NCBI RefSeq assembly: GCF_009730915.1
Contig: NC_052488.1
Span: forward strand, 19,896,305 to 19,960,304
DNA: 64,000 bases
Direction: 5' to 3'
Source of the DNA: Dioscorea cayenensis subsp. rotundata
Lineage: Eukaryota > Streptophyta > Magnoliopsida > Dioscoreales > Dioscoreaceae
A model generated the notes under the pieces. It was not told the DNA's origin and made no database searches. It saw nothing but the letters and a program-made list of their open reading frames with translations. The position numbers and the translations under genes were made by a program. Positions 10,648 through 23,805 of the stretch are shown piece after piece. Within the stretch, counting starts at the first letter, position 1. Every line of letters starts with the position of its first letter.

Positions 10648-11495
10648 AGGTACTTTGCATATGATTCACTTTTTCTTATTTCTTTACAGATCTGTTTCCT
10701 TTGATTTTCCTGCTGAGAAAGTTATGTCGTGTTGTTTAGGGCATCCCGGTTTTGTAAATTTTTGTATATGAATTTAAATCGTTGAAGTCCTTCTTTGCAC
10801 CTTTTTGATGATATGAATTATTTTGAACTCTCCTATACCTAAAACCATTATGCAGTCGCTTTCACCAATAATCATTGGGTATTTCATATCTATAAAAAAA
10901 ATATCATGTTCCAGCATGTTGATGATTGGGCTTATATGGCCTGAATTCCAAGAACATGTGGTTCAATTGAAAGAACTTAATCTTAGGTATGAATCCTTTG
11001 CATCATGAGCCTTGCCAAGTGGAACACTTTTTCGAGTGCTCTTTGCTTCTTATGAATGCACTGAAATCTCACGTATTTGAATCTAAAGAGCTTGCAAACA
11101 GAGATACAGCTTCTTATGATATGGACTTTTCAACTCCCAGAGACTGGGTTCTAGCTTTACTGATTTGCCTGTAGGTTTTGATGGAAATACTTTTCATTTG
11201 TGATCCTCATTTTCCCTCCCTCAATTTGAGTTATTCTCACAACACAACATTATTTTTTTTTGGATTTTCATGGTATTGAAGAATTGAAAGATTTCTTTTA
11301 TGGTTCTGTTTTTGCTAAAGATGGTGAGATCATATCATTGTTACATTTAATCTCTTAAAGCTGCTAAAGTCTAAGATTTAAAAAATAAATGCAATGTTTA
11401 TTTATGATAATCTCAATCACAATATTTAAGCAGGAGCAGTAAATTTCTCAACTAAGCTTGTTGTTGATTGGACAGCTTGTTTCAGTTGAGGGAGG

Positions 11496-14400
11496 ATGGT
11501 CGGAGATCCAGTTTCTGCTGCAGTCTCAGGTTTGTCAACCATTTCTATTAGTCTAGCTGTTTGTGAGGTTTTTTGTCAAACTCAATTTGTCAGCACACTT
11601 ATTATTGTCAATTCGTCTAGAAAAATAAACATTTGTGTTCTGTGTGAGTAACTCTTTTTTTCTGTAGCATCTCATTTGATATGTGCATGAATGTGGTCTG
11701 CTTGATGGTTGTTCCAATAAAAGAATGGCTCTATAATGTTTCTCTACCGGCAGAAAGATTTTGCTATAGTGACTCTCTGATTATTTACTCAAGGCCATTA
11801 AAACATTTATGTTGATTAAGTAATGCTACTTTGCTTCAATAGCGGTGGTTAATGATCCTTTTGAACTGAAAATGGATGACAATTTATGGGGTGAGAGGTT
11901 TATTGCCTTGTTGTTTGCCTTGAGTTCTCACGTAAATTGACATTCATTGCATGTCTGCATACGTCATCCATGAATCTTGAGTATTCACGTAAATCGACAT
12001 TCATTGCGTGTCTGCATACGTCATCCATGAATCTTGGGTTCTCACGTAAATTGACGTTTATTGCGTGTCTGCATACGTCATCCATGAAATCTTCCAGGAA
12101 CCAGAATCTTTCTAATGCATAATTGTCCTTTTCTGCCGGCTTCTTTGTTCCCCTACATTAAGAATTTTGTACCAAACTCTCAGTTACCTCATTTGATTCA
12201 ATCCAAATCTATCAGTTGGTTGTCTTCTTTTACCGACTTCTTTGTTCCCACATTAAGAATTTTGTACCAACTCTCACTTACCTCTTTCAATCTGATCCAA
12301 ATAAGTCAGTTGGTTGCCTTCGCAGGACTAAAGTAGTTATGGTTACTATTGTTTAGAAACATGAATCAGTTTCATTTCAATCCATTTGAGCATTTTATGT
12401 TTGATTGTGTTATGATATTTAAGGTGAAGTTTGAATTAGGCTTTAAGACGCCAAAACTCTGGCATTTTCTCATCACAGTGGATACAGATACTTCCTTGCA
12501 CATATCAAAATCTAAAATTTTTATCCTTGCTCTTAAACCAGCTATTAATAAATCACACTATAAGTATTATCCCTGCTTTGTGGAGCCTAAAGGGTAAAAT
12601 TGCCCATGTTTGTCATACACAGATACAAATTGAAGGAAATATTATAACATTGATCTTACTTTAAAGGAAAAATAATATGATGCATAAGTCAATTCCCTTG
12701 TGGAATAAGACGGTGTAATTATTTAAAATTAAATCTAGATTAAAGAATATAGTAAATAAACTCATCATCTTCAATACAAAAAATTAAATGTACCTAGAAG
12801 TTAATATGAGTTAATATGAATGACAAAAACTCCTTATAAAGGAAATTAAAGGCCTAATTGAAAGATCCAAAATGAAGCACTTCATTCTATGGAAGAGCAA
12901 AATAGGCAGGATCAGCAAAGCATTTTCTTTCTGAAACATTTATGGTATCTCTTCTAGTTAAACCATTACTCAACTATTGACGATCGCCACAAGAAAATGA
13001 TTTATAATTATTAGGGTAACTAATAGTCCTACATTGGCTAAGTTGGTAGATATGGATATGTATATATAAGACTGCTCTTTTACCCTTTTAAGTCTAAGCT
13101 TGTGGGTTGAATCAGGCTATGATCTAATAATCTCACATTGAAATTAGTATATGAATGTATTAAGTATGGGGCTCTCTTCGTTTAAGCTTAGACTTTTAGG
13201 TTAATCCGAGTGCAGATAATGTGTTTGGTCTGCAGTTAACAATAATTAACAGTTTGCAATTTTATAATGTATGATATGTCCAAATCTACTTGGAAAAATT
13301 ACAGTGAGTATAACCTTGTTCATATTTAGTATTGAAGTCAGTTGTTTATACTTTATGAGACAGATTGGAGCTAATTTTAACGACTATATGAAATGTACCC
13401 TACCCTATTGGTAGAGTCTACTTGATTTTAACCTAATTGATAATTTAATTACCTTCTCTGGCTTTCATAGTGAATCAGGTGGGAAATATTGTCAATTCTT
13501 TGCATTGGCAATGTTTATTTGACCTAATGGAATTTAGTTTTTGATCCAACTCCAATGGCATGAATAATTTTGGTCTCCAAAAATTTATAAGTTGTTGAAG
13601 GAAAGGCATCTAGTGGGAAGGAATATTGGATTTATGAATATAAAGCTTTTCTAAAACATTTTAAAGATGGAGATAGCTTCAGGATGAGTGGTTGAAATAT
13701 TGGGATGAAGGTGCCAGTTGTTTGTACTTCTGTAAACCCTAATAAGGAATCCCATGGTTATGCATAGTTTCTCCAAAGATTAAAGAGATCCAAAATATAC
13801 CTTATATGGCTGGTTGCATGTTATGCGTAATTTCATTCTTTATCTCTGCATGGTTCAACACTGTTGAGCACAACTGCATTTAGGAAATGTGGTTCTTGGT
13901 ATTTTATTTCCTTCTTTGATCTATGCTTTCATTAGTTCTTTGTTAACTACCTTCATGTTATTGAGATCAATCCTAGTCCCATTAGATTCTCCAAGATGGA
14001 GAATGATGATTTACTCGAAAGCAAGATTCACGAATAGTATAAACTCACTCCAAAGTATTGGACATCCTTTGATGTCTGCCACGTGATTAACCACAAGAAT
14101 GATGTGTGTGTAGAGCACATTCACATTTGAGGTCCATATGCTTTATATTCCAGAAACACAACAATAACTCATGGGATTTGGCGTAGATTCTGCATGGATA
14201 TAGTTTTTAGAGGTTACATCATCATATCAGGTTTAACTCTGGTTAGCATACAAACTTTGTTAGTTCATGGTGGTTTTATATACATTCTACATTGCTTTTC
14301 TTAGTTTCTAGTAGAATGCTGACTCTAAATAACAAAAAGTGAAGTGTGAAAATATGCTGAGAGGCAAATTAATGTGAATGTAAATATTTTACCACTTCTT

Positions 14401-17400
14401 GAAGCTTAGAAAAGCCATACCTTGGCGCTCTGTGTGTCTTTGACTCGTATGTTAGATACTAACGAAACATACTATTGGGGCTCGATTCAACCCAAAACTT
14501 TAAGTTAATAGAATAAGGCCCGGGCTTTTCTATGAGGATCCATATTTACCAAATTAGCTGATGTGGGACTCTTAGTTACTCTAATACATTCCATTGTTAT
14601 GTGCTAGTCTATTTTTAACTAGTCATGTTGTAAACAAACCAAGATAAGATACCATGTTACTATTTGGATTCAATTCTACCTAAAAGCATAGGCTAATGGG
14701 ATAAGTGACTTTATACATGCAAATCCATAATTACCAATTAATTGATGTGGGATTATTAGGTACTCTAATATCATTGACACTTCTAAATATTAAATCCATT
14801 TAAATGAAACTGTTGGTTTCCTTATAAAAATCTTATTTTATTGTAAACTTATCATTATTAGCATTGATGTCTTGTAATGTTGAGATTTTTTTTTATTATT
14901 TTTATTGGGCTGGTTTAATTTAGTTAGAGTTGATTTAATTATGACATTATGCTTATTTTTATGAAATATATTTATATTTTTTTTGGGGGGTCTCTTTACT
15001 CATTCAAGATAAGTTTTAGCTATTCTTAGTGTCGCATTAATCTCAAGTTATTGTCTTCTAATCCTGGATTTTTGTTAGACTTTCTTCATTGTGACCCAAA
15101 CAAAAGATCTAGATTTAGTTGAATCTATTATATTTTTCTCTTAAAATTTTGATTTTTGCCTTCAACTCTTAGGTGATGTTTGGTTGAGGGGGTAACTTGT
15201 GGTTATTCAAAGCTCCAATGAAATGCGCAAAGGTTACCCACTGACCTATTGTCTACAACCTTTATTTTAGTGAATATTTTGAAAACATTAATATTAATAA
15301 ACTACTCTCATTGAGTAGAAAAATATAATTTCAATTTTATAATGTTATTTTGATCAGTATTAATTAAGTCAAAGTTCAATCAATATCATATCAAAATTTT
15401 CACTCAAAACAATTTGAAACTTCCAAACCTTGTCTCCATTTTCTTAACTCCTAACCAAACACAACCTTAAAGATCAAATGCTTAACTTTCCATCATAGAA
15501 CCTGGTCCAAGTTTTTCTTTCTTCAAGTTACCTTGATTATATATCTTTATATGGTAGTTCGTCATTCTTTGCCATTCATCAGTCACTATGATTGTCTTTT
15601 GAGCCATAGTTCCTAGTATTAACTTTTGTTGTATGTATAAGATTTACAATCATCATGAGATACTTGAAGTTGTGTGTGATTTCCTCTTGGTGCTTATATA
15701 TGCTTAATTCTCCTTTTTCCTAAGTTCTTTTTTTCATGAGTACCACTTCAGGGATTTTCTCATTTTCTCTTCCTCATTCTTCATGAACATGGTCTATTTA
15801 GTTTTATTTATTTGTTTTAGGGAGCTTGTCTCTGGTAATTGTATACTTGGATTTTGTTTTTGCTTATTGTAGTTTATTAGTTGTTTTACCAATTTTTTTT
15901 TTTTTTACCTTGCTATGTTCCTTGCCTTTGGACATTAATTTAATGATTAGCTTCACTGTCAGGTAATAAAAGGAAGGTCACAGAATTTTGCTCTAGGAAA
16001 AAGAGAAGACTTACAGATGATAATGCTGTAGTAATTGCTAAAATGAGGAGCAATAGCAGCCTTCAGAATGTCGAAGATTCTGTTGGACGAACAAGACCCA
16101 AGAGAGGTGCATTGTGGTCAAACTGTAAGAAAAAATCTGTCAAAATAAATGGAAAATCCTCGATTGTTGAAACTAGACGAATTCGATTAGTGGAGGATGA
16201 GGAAGTTGCTGTTGGCCTCACCAGACTTGGTTCAGAAGATCACCCCCCTTGCAGGAAGCTTCTGGACTTCATCTTGCATGATGCAGAAGGAAATCCCAAA
16301 CTACTTGAAATGTCTGAGATTGAGGATTTATTTATCACTGCTTTTATTATGCCGTTGGATGATAATTTGGAGAAAGCTAAAGGAAGGGGAGTTAAATGCG
16401 TAGCCTTTGGCCGCATTGACTCTTGGGCAATTTCTGGCTATGATGAAGGCTCTCCAGTGGTTTGGATCTCTACTGATATTGCGGACTATGAATGTGTGAA
16501 ACCTTCTAGTTGTTACAAATGTTTTTATGAACATTTCTATGAGAAGGCTCAGATAAGTATTGAAGTCTACCGAAAATTAGCTAGATCTGCTGGAGGAAAT
16601 CCAGACTTGAGTTTGGCAGAGTTGGTTGCTGCAGTTGTTCGTTCAATGAATAGAAGCAAGAGTTCTTGTAGTGAGTTTATAGGTAGAGATTTTGTGATCT
16701 GTCTTGGTCGTTTCATATACAACCAGTTAATTGGATTAGATGAGACTTCTGAGAGAAATGATGCGAGCTTTTCCACATTGCCTACTCTTCTGGCTCTTAA
16801 TAATGAATGCAGAAATAGAACAGATTTTAACAAGTCCCCTTCTAATGCCTCTTGTGGGATTTTGAAGATTAATGAGGCACAACAATCACAAATCATTGAA
16901 GACGATGATCAGAAATGTGCAAGGCTGTTGCAGGAGTGGGAGAACTGGATATCGATGAAGCAGGAAAGGGCCCGTCAATCAACAACTTCTCGGAGTCTCT
17001 GCACAGCTGAAATTGCCAGTTACTATCCTTTGCCTGCATATTACCAGCCATCAGCTGAAGAAATGGATGAGTATATCATTTTTGAGAATGATGCCAACAT
17101 GTGCTACCCTGAACCGCCAAGACGAGTTTTGCACAATTGGTCTCTTTATGACTCAGACTCAAGGTTTGTTCCCTTGGAGCTTCTCCTAATGAAGCCCTGG
17201 GATGAAGTAGATCTGACTGTTTTTGGATCAGGGATTGTTACATATGATGATAAATATGATGATGAAACTGGTTTCTGTCATGGGACTGAACCAGGCCTAT
17301 CTTCGCCAAATTCATTACGCATTGAAGATACTGATGGGTTTCCAATTTTTCTTAGTGCCTTAAAGAAGTGGAGGATAAAAAAGTTCGAACCTTCCACGTT

Positions 17401-20400
17401 TTTCATATCTATACAAACTGATGTTGCCCGGTATTGTGCTGCTACTCTTGTCCTCACATCTTCACTTGCACACACATGCACCATAAGTCCTTGGTTTTCA
17501 ATGATTTAGTCTCAACTTACCAATTACCATATGAGTGATCATTTCCAAATATTATCACTGGCCAATTGACAATAATTTTATTTACTTGAAATACTGATCA
17601 AGTCTGAAATAGGATTTGCTGGATTGTATGTGAAAATGTTTTCTGTTAATGTCAGAAATTAGTTTTTGCAACTTGTTAGATTTGTAGATTACCTTTTCTT
17701 TTCATGGAAATTCATGGTGTGTACTGATTATGTGCTTTGGTTGATTACTTGCAGGTTTTGGTTGGGGAAGCCTGCAAAACAGTACATTCAATGGTATGAG
17801 CCAGTCTTTAAAACAGGAAAGCTTGTTATAAGCATCATCACATTGTTAAGAGCACAGAGCCGCCTTTCAAAGCTTTCATTTGCAGATGTACTTAAGAAAG
17901 TTTCAGAATTTGATAACAATCATCCTGCGTTTATCTCTCACAATCTAGTGTTGGTGGAGAGTTATGTGTTGGCTCATGGACAATTTATTCTTCAACTATT
18001 TTCCAAGTTCCCTGATAAGGAGATACAAAAATGTGCTTTTGTCACTTGTCTTTCTCATAAGATGCAAGAGAGGCACCATTTTAAGCCTCTTAGGGAGAAG
18101 AAGATTGTTGTGCGTACAGAAGAAAATCTGAATGCAAGTGCTGCAGTGAGGGTCTTGTCAAAGAGAGATTTGATGCGAGCCACTTCTACAAGGTTGATTA
18201 ATGAGATCTGGCAAGAGTATTATTTACATTATTTTCCGAATAATTCAAAACATGGAGACACCCAAGAAGTCAAAAAACAAGACCTTAAGAAGAAGGAAGA
18301 GAATGCAGAGGAAGGTCTGGAGGAGAAGGTGCCTAATAAAGAGGAGAAATTGTCAAAACCTTGTCCATCTACTCAATCATGTAACCCCAAATCTAGACAT
18401 GGGGAAGTACTATGGAAAGGAGAACCTACTGTAAAGACAGGCTCTGGGGATGCTTTTTACAGACAAGCAGATGTTCATGGAGACCAACTTGTTGTTGGTG
18501 GGGCGGTAGTGGTAGGAACTGATGAGTCAGAAGACAACATGACCATAGTTTTCTTGGAGTACATGTTTGAAAAAGAGGGCACAAAAATGGCTCATGGGAG
18601 GATTCTACTGAAAAGCTCTGAAACAATCCTTAAAAATGCAGGGAATGAGAGGGAGGTTTTCCTGACCAGTGACTGTGTGGACTTCAAATTGGGTGACGTT
18701 AAAGAATCTGTAACTGTGGAAATACGATTGCGGTCATGGGGGCATGAACACAGAGCATCTTATTCTAATGCTGACAAGATTGATATGGCAAAGGCTGAAG
18801 AGAGAAAGAAAAATGGACTACCAATGGAGTATTATTGTAAAAGCTTGTATTGGCCTGAGAGAGGTGCTTTTGTCTCTCTTCCTTTTGACAGCATGGGCCT
18901 CGGAAATGGGGTTTGTAATTCCTGTAAGCAAAGAGATACACAGGAGGTTCAGTTTGTTGTTTCCTCCAGGACCAGTTTTTCTTATATGAAGACTGAATAC
19001 AAAGTACATGACTTTGTCTATGTGAGGCCTCATTCTTTCAGTATGGCAAAAGATAAGCGGAAAACTGTAAAAGGTGGGAGGATTGTAGGGCTAAAGCCTT
19101 ACATAGTGTGTCATTTGCTGGGCGTTGAAGGTGCCAAAAGGAAAGGAGCCACACCAGAATCCACCCTTGTCAAAGTTAGAAGATTCTACAGACCAGAAGA
19201 TATTTCTGCTGATGAGGCTTATGCTGCTGATATTAGAGAAGTAAGTAAATTTTGATCTTCATGCACTAATTTCATGTTGTGTTTCTCAATGGTTTGTAAC
19301 AACTGATGTGCTGTGATAATGGATTATAGGTATATTATAGTGAAGACATTTTCAGTGTTTCTGTTGAAATGCTAGAAGGAAAGTGTGAAGTCAGAAAAAA
19401 GAATGATCTCCCAACTCTGGACTTTCCTGCTATCACTCAACATGTTTTCTTTTGTGAAAAAATTTATAATGCGGTCAACAAATGCTTGAATGAGGTACAT
19501 AATCTAATTTATTCATTCACTAATTTATCTGTTGTTTGTGCTTTTTGCTGTGCTGAGTTTATTCTATATCCAGTTGCCTGCCAAACACAAGTTTATTATA
19601 TCCTTAAACCGAAAGGCATCTCACACTTCCTTGAGGATGTTAAAGAGAGAGGAAAATTGTGATGTTGAGCCAGATGATTGTGGTAGAAGGAAAGATTTAT
19701 CCAAGGATGGCCGCTTGGCTGCTTTAGATATCTTTTCTGGCTCAGGGGGTCTTTCGGAAGGACTGCACCAATCCGGTAAGCTCTTCTTGCTTCAATGTAG
19801 GAGTAATGGATTGAATTTTCTAATCATATGTAAACCTTGGTGATGTTTTTCAATATTCAGGTGTTTCATTCACAAAGTGGGCCATAGAATACGAGCAGTC
19901 ATCTGGAGAAGCATTTAGCCAAAACCATCCTGACACATTGGTGTTCATTGATAATTGCAATGTCATTTTAAGGTGCTTGTTTGCTTTTATGTCTCCACTC
20001 TCCGGTTGCTTCTTTAAGTAATTCTGTTTGGGTTTGGTGATATAGGGCCATCATGGAAAAGTGTGGGGATGTAGATGACTGCATCTCTACTTCTGAGGCC
20101 ACTAAACTGGCTGCAGAGCTTAGTAAGGAAAAGCTAAACAACCTGCCATTGCCTGGTCAGGTAGATTTTATTTATGGAGGCCCCCCATGCCAGGTATGAT
20201 CCTTTGTCTTTTTCTAATTGTCAACTTAATATTTTTTTTTGCCTGAGGGCCATCACTATCACTTTCACTTCAATAATCCTACATTTACCTCGTCAAATTT
20301 TATGTTCTGTCCAGGGATTTTCTTCTATGAATAGATTTAATCAAGGCGCCTGGAGTAAAGTGCAATGTGAGATGATTTTGTCCTTCTTATCTTTCGTGGA

Positions 20401-22275
20401 ATATTTTCGTCCAAGGTTCTTTCTTTTGGAGAATGTCAGGACATTTGTGTCTTTTAACAAAGGACATACATTCAGATTTACTCTTGCTTCATTGCTAGAA
20501 ATGGGTTATCAGGTATAATTCCTTTTTGTCATTCCTGCTCCCCAGTGTTCCTCAGTACTTTCTCATCTTCTCTTAAATTTGCCAATTTTTTCTTGTGCAG
20601 GTGAGATTTGGTGTTCTGGATGCTGGATCATATGGTGTTGCCCAATCCAGGAAGAGAGCTTTTATTTGGGCTGCTTCTCCGGAAGAGAAACTTCCAGAAT
20701 GGCCGGAACCTATGCATGTTGTTGCTGGTTCTGAGCTGAGAATATTTCTTTCCAATGGCAAGCATTATAGTGCTGTTCGAAGCACTGCTGGTGGTGCTCC
20801 TTTCCGTGCTTTAACTGTGAAGGATACCATTGGAGATCTGCCTCCTGTTGGGAATGGAGCATCCAACGTTGAAATTGAAGTACTTATCTCACTGCTTTTG
20901 TGCTTTGCGTATTTTTGAATCTGACACCAACCCTTTGCATCTGCATCTGTTTAGGAAATAGATCATATTTCTTCTCTTCTCCATTAGTGTTTTAGTGGAA
21001 ACATTCCCATTTTATTACAAATCTTCATTTGATGTTTGCACCAGGTGTTTCATTGATAGGAAAATCTACCATTAAAGTATTCCTATTTTTGTTTCTCTTA
21101 CGGTGCAATTCTTTTCTCCTTATTATAGTATGCTGGCAAACCTGTTTCATGGTTCCAAAAGCAAATAAGAGGGAAAAGCCTTGTCTTGAAGGACCACATT
21201 GCCAAATCAATGAATGAAATAAATTTGCGTCGCTGTCAACTCGTTCCAAAGCATATAGGGGCTGACTGGCGCGAGCTCCCAGATGAGAAGGTACCACCTC
21301 TTCTATTATTACCACTGCTTTGGTTTCTTTGCTCATCAGATACCATTGCTTAATGAGCTAACACTAATGAATCAAATGCAGGTTGAATTATCAAATGGAC
21401 AGATATCGGATTTGAGACCTCCCTGTCTGGTGAGGACCGCCCATAGGCACAATGATTGGAAGGGACTATTTGGAAGGTTGGGCTGGGAAGGTAACTTCCC
21501 AACCTCCACTACCGATCCCAATCCCATGCATAAGGTTGGCATGTGTTTTCACCCTAATCAGGACAGAATTGTTACAGTCCGTGAGTGTGCTCGTTCTCAG
21601 GTAAATTTTCTCCATGCTCATCTCCTCTGTTGTGATAGTCTTGTCTTTTAAGCTATTGACTTTGCATTTGAAAGCATCTACTTATTTTGTCAGTAATGCC
21701 ACCACACTGAAACGTGCAACCCAAAAATTTTTGTGATGCTTTTCTTTGTGCAAGTTTGCTTTTGTGTTTTGATCCAGTGACAAGATTCTGCACGAAATCT
21801 TTTTTTTTTTGGACATTGATCAATGAATAGCCATGACATATATCTGTAAAGTACAAAGTATCGGGTTTTCATGATCTGTTTTCTTTATCGTTCCTTGAAT
21901 GCAGCAACATTCTCACATAATCTAGGACTTGAAACTTAAGATATAGAACAACAAAGCCATTGTTTGCATGAATGCAATTGAAGTAACTGTATATACTTGT
22001 TAAACACTCATGTTTCTGAGAATGGATCTTTGTTTTGAGGCTTGCTTGAACTAACATATTTTTGATCACAAATTAATTGGAATTCTTTGATGAATCTAGC
22101 ACCGTCATTCATCTTTATCTTTTGCAATATGCAGGGCTTCCCTGATACCTACACATTTGTCGGTACCATTTCTGATAAGCACAGACAAGTTGGCAATGCT
22201 GTGCCACCTACCCTTGCATATGCACTAGGTAGGAAATTGAGAGAAGCAATTGATTCCAAGCTTGGTGACTGCTGA
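11496..22275 (+). CDS. MET1: DNA (cytosine-5)-methyltransferase 1, maintenance CG methylase (12 coding exons)
   Basis: Exons read from splice sites: 11496-11529, 15963-17430, 17755-19240, 19330-19494, 19574-19775, 19861-19972, 20046-20193, 20315-20512, 20601-20879, 21129-21290, 21382-21600, 22135-22275. They sum to 4614 nt, in frame, about 1537 aa, close to Arabidopsis MET1. Exons 2-3 hold two RFTS/DNMT1-RFD domains. Exon 3 has an acidic KEEN-rich linker, then BAH1 (about 715-850) and the start of BAH2 (about 885-1045). The C5-methylase domain follows: [13 protein letters not shown] (motif I), FIDNCN, GGPPCQGFS with the catalytic Cys near 1204, ENVRTF (motif VI), QSRKRAF (motif VIII) and QVGNAVPP (motif X). 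All key catalytic motifs are intact. In the nucleus the enzyme copies CG methylation to the new strand after replication, guided by VIM/UHRF proteins. The tiny first exon is the least certain: its frame joins perfectly to a Lys/Arg-rich NLS-like start (NKRK, RKKRR), but the intron would be 4.4 kb. Confidence 0.93.
11921..12090 (+). repeat. 57-bp tandem repeat, three copies, in MET1 intron 1
   Basis: CACGTAAATTGA or a one-base variant recurs at 11929, 11986 and 12043, exactly 57 bp apart, with about 90% identity between units. Each unit also carries GCATACGTCATCCATGAA, whose reverse strand contains TGACGTAT, an as-1/bZIP-type core, plus a CACGT core. Because 57 is a multiple of three, frames stay open on both strands through the repeat; I read that as a by-product rather than a protein. 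Confidence 0.9.
12136..12330 (+). repeat. 97-bp tandem duplication in MET1 intron 1
   Basis: CTTCTTTGTTCCC followed by ACATTAAGAATTTTGTACC starts at 12140 and again at 12237, and both copies end near TCAGTTGGTTG. Small indels and substitutions separate the copies. It lies about 50 bp after the 57-bp triple repeat. Confidence 0.85.
13010..13260 (+). repeat. Dispersed-repeat-like segment in MET1 intron 1
   Basis: The text around CTACATTGGCTAAGTTGG and CTCACATTGAAATTAG, flanked by TTAGGGTAAC and GCAGTTAACA, has the look of small plant LTR-derived or SINE-like repeats common in introns. I cannot define its ends or target duplication, so the assignment is weak. Confidence 0.25.
14450..14790 (+). 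repeat. Two diverged copies of a GATGTGGGACT-type plant repeat
   Basis: A segment with GATTCAACCC, TAAGTTAATAGAATAAG and GATGTGGGACTCTTAGTTACTC is followed about 175 bp later by a parallel one with GATTCAATTCTACC, GGCTAATGGGATAAG and GATGTGGGATTATTAGGTACTC. This is a widespread plant intergenic/intronic repeat type, probably a fragment of an old non-autonomous retroelement. No coding content is present. Confidence 0.45.
15172..15466 (+). mobile_element. Tourist-like (PIF/Harbinger) MITE, 295 bp, in MET1 intron 1
   Basis: The left end GGTGATGTTTGGTTG pairs with the inverse of the right end (GGTTGTGTTTGGTTAG). Both ends are flanked by TTA (15169-15171 and 15467-15469), the target duplication of Tourist elements. 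The interior is non-coding. Insertion is inside intron 1, about 500 bp before MET1 exon 2. Confidence 0.7.
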
Positions 22276-23805
22276 ATAAGTTTAATCACACCAAGACAGA
22301 TATTTTTGTTTTCTTTGCATAATTTAATGAGATAATTTGAAAATAAGCTCTGTTGGCACCATTATCACAAACTATAATGTTTCAATTAGAGAACAAGAAT
22401 GCATGTTGATTGGTAAAATGAATATTTTTATAGTTTAAATTTGTAATACCTTGAATTATTCTAAATAATTTAACAGTTATCATCGTAAGACAGACTTAAT
22501 TTGGTTTTGCTAGCATTGGTGTTTATTTACTTAAGTTATTTGATTTTGTTTATTTTTATTTGAAGTAAGAGGTTGATTTGTGTGTATGTTTTTTTTTCTC
22601 TTAAAATTTCTAGGGCATCAAAGTGATCATTGACAAAACAATGCAAGGACAAAACATTTCATTTAGAAATGATTAAGAAACTGTAAATTTATATATTAAA
22701 AAATTGTGTTTAACAAAAATAAATTTAGGAAATTATTTAAGTTTAAAACACACACAACTTAATATGAAATTTCTTAGTGTTTAACATCTATTCAGTCTCT
22801 TCTTCTACCGTGTGGAATGCTCTATATTTGATATGGCAGAATGATACATTCCATCTGAGAATTAGAATTATAACCCAATAACTTCAATTTAGACGAAAGG
22901 ATTAATCGCCCAATGGTAGTTAGAATACTGTGAAAGACGAGTACAAGATAGTACAAGATAATATTCAAATGTCCAGAGTTCAAGTCTCACTAGACATAAT
23001 AATAATATCAGACCCACAATTTGTGCCACCGAGCGAAGATATGTGTGTTGAACAATTAATTTCATATCCGTACACATATAATGTTGACCAACTAACATAA
23101 TAATACTTGTTTCATTTGTCAAATAAATAAATAAAAATCTAGACATTTCAACAGTTGTCCTTGCAGAAGAAATTTCATATGTCATGCCAAACTTCCATTA
23201 TCTTTCTGGACTGACTTCAACTATCAGAATCAGTCCACCCCATCTAACTAATGTTTTTTTACTTTTCATGTTCCAAGATCTGTGAGTATTTTCCACAAAA
23301 TATAAAGTGAAAAACTAATTTTCCAGATTCCAAATGTGGTTCTTATGCAAAATGGCTCCGTCCAAATAGAACCAGTCAGTTAATTGACCCAACCTATACG
23401 TGCTTGACCGGAGCGTCGTGACTTAGTCACTGCCGCCGAGCACTCAACAAAGGCCAATAAGAACCATCCACGTGTACTCAACCAGCACTCAAAACCCCAA
23501 TATATTTTTGCCACGTAGGAGTTGCAGGTTAAGCTTGCTTGTTTCGCGAGCTATCTACTTCCCCGACCTTACGCGCGAAGAGATGAGAAACGAGGAAAGG
23601 GATTGTCATGTCTACTGAGGACTTTTCTCGAGTCAAGTGTTTCGATTTTGATTCCGGCGTTGATTTTTGGAAGAAAATTTGGTGGAGATTTGGTTGTTTT
23701 TTTTTTCTGAGTTTTATTGAATTGTTTTTCTGATTGAATCTCAATCGATTGGTGTTGCGGAGGAGGGTTTGCGTCGGAAAAGTGGCAGCTTTGAAGTGGG
23801 AGTTT
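22276..23805. other. Intergenic region between MET1 and SERK, including SERK promoter and leader
   Basis: The first kilobase is AT-rich with no gene. A tRNA-like patch at 22905-22985 (GAGTTCAAGTCTC resembling a B box) may be a worn SINE. The last 450 bp turn less AT-rich and hold W-box cores (TTGACC at about 23384 and 23404), a G-box, and a pyrimidine-rich leader. An in-frame upstream ATG at 23734 exists before the chosen SERK start. Confidence 0.4.
23469..23474 (+). promoter_or_regulatory. G-box core (CACGTG) upstream of SERK
   Basis: CCACGTGT lies about 335 bp upstream of the SERK start, near two TTGACC W-box cores and a CCACGTAG variant. This clustering fits a stress- or immunity-responsive promoter, but it is inferred from short motifs only. 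Confidence 0.3.

Noticed and set aside
11900-12122. Open frames on both strands over the 57-bp repeat
   Set aside because: They come from a repeat unit divisible by three. There is no conserved protein or splice context, and it lies inside the MET1 intron.
22905-22985. tRNA-like GAGTTCAAGTCTC motif as a tRNA gene
   Set aside because: The spacing to any A box is too long and no cloverleaf can be drawn; at most a worn SINE.
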